Shown in pieces: positions 42,962 to 44,506 of a stretch of 44,506 bases of DNA. The DNA is from Alcanivorax hongdengensis A-11-3 (lineage in GTDB: Bacteria > Pseudomonadota > Gammaproteobacteria > Pseudomonadales > Alcanivoracaceae). The position numbers and the translations under genes are program-made. The notes beneath the pieces are model-generated. The model was not told the origin of the DNA. It worked only from the letters and a program-made list of their open reading frames with translations, and did not search any database. The stretch is from positions 1-44,506 of the forward strand of contig NZ_AMRJ01000026.1 in the NCBI RefSeq assembly GCF_000300995.1, written 5' to 3'. Positions within the stretch are counted from its first letter, which is position 1; each line of letters begins with the position of its first letter.

Positions 42962-43609
42962 TTACCACTGAACTTGGACATTGCGAATTTCAATGCTGTT
43001 ATATGCAGTTACAATGGCACTGCCAGAGTTGCCGGACGTGGTAATGCTTGAAATTTTATAATTGAACTTAGAACCAAGTTGCTCTTTGGCAAGTGACTTG
43101 GCCCTTTCAGCCGATTCGCCGTTCATTAACGCTGACATAAGACCGCCGAAAGCGGCCAATAGCACGACTGCGGCGATAAAAGCAGATTTCGGCTTTCCCA
43201 CGTTGTAACCTGCCTGCGAAATCAATTCCAAGGATTGCACGCTGGAAAGTTGAAGGTAAACCCAGACTAGAAAAGCAACAAAAGCTATAGAGAATAAATA
43301 TGTGCCTATTGTTGTTACTGGACTTAACTTGATCTGTGTTGCCAGCAGACCCAGGGGAGTGGTTATTGGTGTTGCCAATAAAACCCCGATAAAAGCTGTG
43401 GCAAAAAATACGCTAAGCCAGCGCACCGTTCTGGCTGTTTTTACACCGCCACGAATCAAGAAGATGCCCGCAATAATGGAGAAAATATTAAAGCTTGAGG
43501 AGTAGCTCATATTATTGGATATGCAGTAGGCCATAAAGCCGATATCCAAAATCCCTATTACGACAAGAATTATTCCTGCCTTTTTGAATGGGTTAATTCT
43601 CTCGTCCAT
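42962..43609 (-). CDS. integron cassette D: membrane protein
   Basis: A 215-residue protein with about four or five TM helices: KAGIILVVIGILDIGFMAYCI, FNIFSIIAGIFLIRGGV, WLSVFFATAFIGVLLATPI, IGTYLFSIAFVAFLVWVYL and SAFIAAVVLLAAFGGLMSAL. A short soluble tail ends in KISSITTSGNSGSAIVTAYNS. I do not recognise a family. The start at 43609 is used; a frame reaching 43684 would begin inside the adjacent attC. AGCTAACAAG follows the stop. Confidence 0.65.
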   Translation of the reverse strand: MDERINPFKKAGIILVVIGILDIGFMAYCISNNMSYSSSFNIFSIIAGIFLIRGGVKTARTVRWLSVFFATAFIGVLLATPITTPLGLLATQIKLSPVTTIGTYLFSIAFVAFLVWVYLQLSSVQSLELISQAGYNVGKPKSAFIAAVVLLAAFGGLMSALMNGESAERAKSLAKEQLGSKFNYKISSITTSGNSGSAIVTAYNSIEIRNVQVQW

Positions 43610-43628
43610 GCATTTACTCTCGATTACA

Positions 43629-43717
43629 GCTAACGCTGAGGTAACCGGCGCCGGAGCGCCAGCAAAGGGAATCAAAAACGCCACGATTTTGGCGTCCGGT
43701 TGACCGACTAGTTAGCG
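43629..43717 (-). other. attC site between cassettes E and D
   Basis: On the minus strand the site begins CGCTAACTAGTCGGTCAACC and ends GGTTACCTCAGCGTTAGC, about 89 bases. Inner dyads GGCGCC and GACGCC...GGCGTT are visible. R'' holds the TAA stop of cassette E. The core is intact. Confidence 0.88.
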
Positions 43718-44086
43718 AGTGCTCTCCTGAACATCAGGCTTCTCCCAAGCAAACACACTGATGCAATAATTCACCCCAGCAATGAAGTACTCTTTAATCT
43801 CTGGATTGTGACCACTGAGAAATCCACCCCTATGGCGCTCTTGTTCTAGCCAGCCTTGCCCGGCAATCTCGTACAACCACCCATTTGGGGTGGAACAGTC
43901 GGGCCAGTGCTCCAGCAGATCCCCTTCATCTAATACTCTGAAACCTGCCGGCGCATCGAAAGTAACGTCCAGCTTATCACCGTCAATCCGGACAGTGACC
44001 GTCAATAGCTCTACATCAAAATCTATGTTGATAATTTCGATGGATTCGCCCCCGGACAGAGGGTTTTCCAGAGCAATAACTTCCAA
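43712..44086 (-). CDS. integron cassette E: small acidic soluble protein
   Basis: A 124-residue protein, unrecognised. Strands such as ESIEIINIDFDVELLTVTVRIDGDKLDVTFDAP suggest a beta-rich first half. LYEIAGQGWLEQERHRGGFLSGHNPEIKEYFIAGVNYCISVFAWEKP forms the second half. The start is TTG at 44086 with GGGAG six bases upstream. Its stop TAA lies in the attC that follows. A nucleic-acid or immunity role cannot be inferred. Confidence 0.65.
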   Translation of the reverse strand: MEVIALENPLSGGESIEIINIDFDVELLTVTVRIDGDKLDVTFDAPAGFRVLDEGDLLEHWPDCSTPNGWLYEIAGQGWLEQERHRGGFLSGHNPEIKEYFIAGVNYCISVFAWEKPDVQESTR

Positions 44087-44108
44087 CCGATTCTCCCGAT
44101 CAATATCT

Positions 44109-44186
44109 CGCTAACGCAGAGCTTTGCAGTAATTTTGGAACCGCGAAGCGGTGGAAAGATTTTCCGACAACAGCAACTTGTTAAAA
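44109..44186 (-). other. attC site between cassettes F and E
   Basis: On the minus strand the site begins TTTTAACAAGTTGCTGTTG and ends CAAAGCTCTGCGTTAGC, about 78 bases, with an inner ACCGCTTCGCGGT dyad. Both cores are intact. Confidence 0.88.
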
Positions 44187-44202
44187 AACCAACGCCGGAG
44201 CT

Positions 44203-44406
44203 TTATTCGTCAACTTTTTCGAGCGAGGACTCCAAATAGCGCAACACATACGGAGGTTCCGCCGGCTCATGCAGGGGAAATTCATCACCATAGAAAGCGA
44301 CATGACAATCCACGCAATCTAGGTCCTTGTTTCTCCATGTATGAACTACTACTCCTACCTCACCGATAGAAATGAGCCTCAACTTATCTCCTCGAGTAAA
44401 TTGCAT
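44203..44406 (-). CDS. integron cassette F: small soluble protein
   Basis: A 67-residue protein, unrecognised. MQFTRGDKLRLISIGEVGVVVHTWRNK with VDCHVAFYGDEFPLHEPAEPPYVLRYLE looks like a small SH3-like beta barrel with two Cys residues (CVDC). The start at 44406 is chosen because it opens with the typical MxFxxGD barrel strand; a longer frame reaches into the next attC. It is the most promoter-proximal complete cassette in the window. Confidence 0.65.
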   Translation of the reverse strand: MQFTRGDKLRLISIGEVGVVVHTWRNKDLDCVDCHVAFYGDEFPLHEPAEPPYVLRYLESSLEKVDE

Positions 44407-44428
44407 TGAAGCGCCCTGGCCCCTCAAT

Positions 44429-44489
44429 TTTTAACGTTGCCAACAGGGGCGCCTGTTAAGGCGTCCCCGCTTGCTTGGCCTTGTATGAT
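44429..44489 (-). other. attC-like site at the right edge, R'' one base short
   Basis: On the minus strand the site begins GATCATACAAGGCCAAG and ends GTTGGCAACGTTAAAAATTG, about 61 bases. R' (GTTAAAA) is intact. R'' reads CATACAAG instead of CATAACAAG, one A short. It implies a further cassette to the right. Confidence 0.7.
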
Positions 44490-44506
44490 CGAAAAGACCT
44501 CATTTC

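Noticed and set aside
43610..43684. N-terminal extension of cassette D
   Set aside because: It is the translation of the attC site; the ATG at 43609 leads into the first TM helix.
41860..44489. CRISPR array
   Set aside because: The regularly spaced elements are attC sites of varying sequence with genes between, not identical direct repeats with short spacers.

Overview
This window looks like the chromosome of a gammaproteobacterium of the Pseudomonas/Alcanivorax kind. Coding DNA is GC-rich, and the gene orders pyrR-pyrB-pyrC' and phoR-phoB-ubiA-ubiC-rubA-rubB match those known in Pseudomonas relatives. A rubredoxin/rubredoxin reductase pair and a valine-degradation mms cluster fit an aerobic heterotroph, possibly a hydrocarbon degrader. 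An Alcanivorax-type host is an inference from synteny and protein character, not a database result.

Layout. 0.2-1.3 kb: a transglutaminase-like protein and a membrane protein. 1.4-4.2 kb: the overlapping pyrimidine operon pyrR-pyrB-pyrC', whose terminator is split by a 115-bp MITE with an 11-bp target duplication. 4.4-5.5 kb: a DsbG-like thiol protein and a DUF4136 lipoprotein. 5.6-10.2 kb: a LysR regulator divergent from azoR, a glutathionyl-hydroquinone reductase, a pirin and a second flavin reductase, which together look like a quinone/electrophile defence group. 10.2-16.8 kb: a DUF1328 protein, a LOG-family hydrolase, phoR, phoB (with a Pho box), ubiA and ubiC, then divergent rubA-rubB behind a perfect palindrome, and an SCP2-like protein. 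17.0-20.8 kb: a lipoprotein, a VOC protein, a globin-coupled diguanylate cyclase and a MATE transporter. 20.8-23.3 kb: znuB-znuC divergent from znuA. 23.3-28.8 kb: a small secreted protein, a TIM-barrel glycosidase-like protein, homoserine kinase, an outer-membrane barrel, an HSL-type esterase, a DUF815 ATPase and a lipoprotein. 28.9-32.8 kb: a marR-FUSC-DUF1656-HlyD efflux operon behind a MarR-type palindrome. 33-39.6 kb: a DUF1963 protein, then mmsR divergent from mmsA-acyl-CoA dehydrogenase-mmsB for valine breakdown, and an MBL-fold hydrolase.

From about 40.5 kb the DNA becomes AT-richer. From 41.3 kb to the right edge it is an integron cassette array. Six small genes, all on the minus strand, are separated by attC sites of about 55-90 bp that begin with (T)AACAAG-like and end with GCGTTA-like cores. 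Three cassette genes encode membrane proteins and three encode small soluble proteins; I recognise none of them. With this orientation the integrase and attI should lie to the right of the window, and 41.3 kb is the distal end of the array.

Four families of intergenic palindromic repeats are visible: the 115-bp MITE and a decayed relative, a GTCGGACG inverted repeat (two loci), a CCACAGAGG inverted repeat, and a Pseudomonas-type REP. No rRNA, tRNA, CRISPR array or complete insertion sequence was seen.
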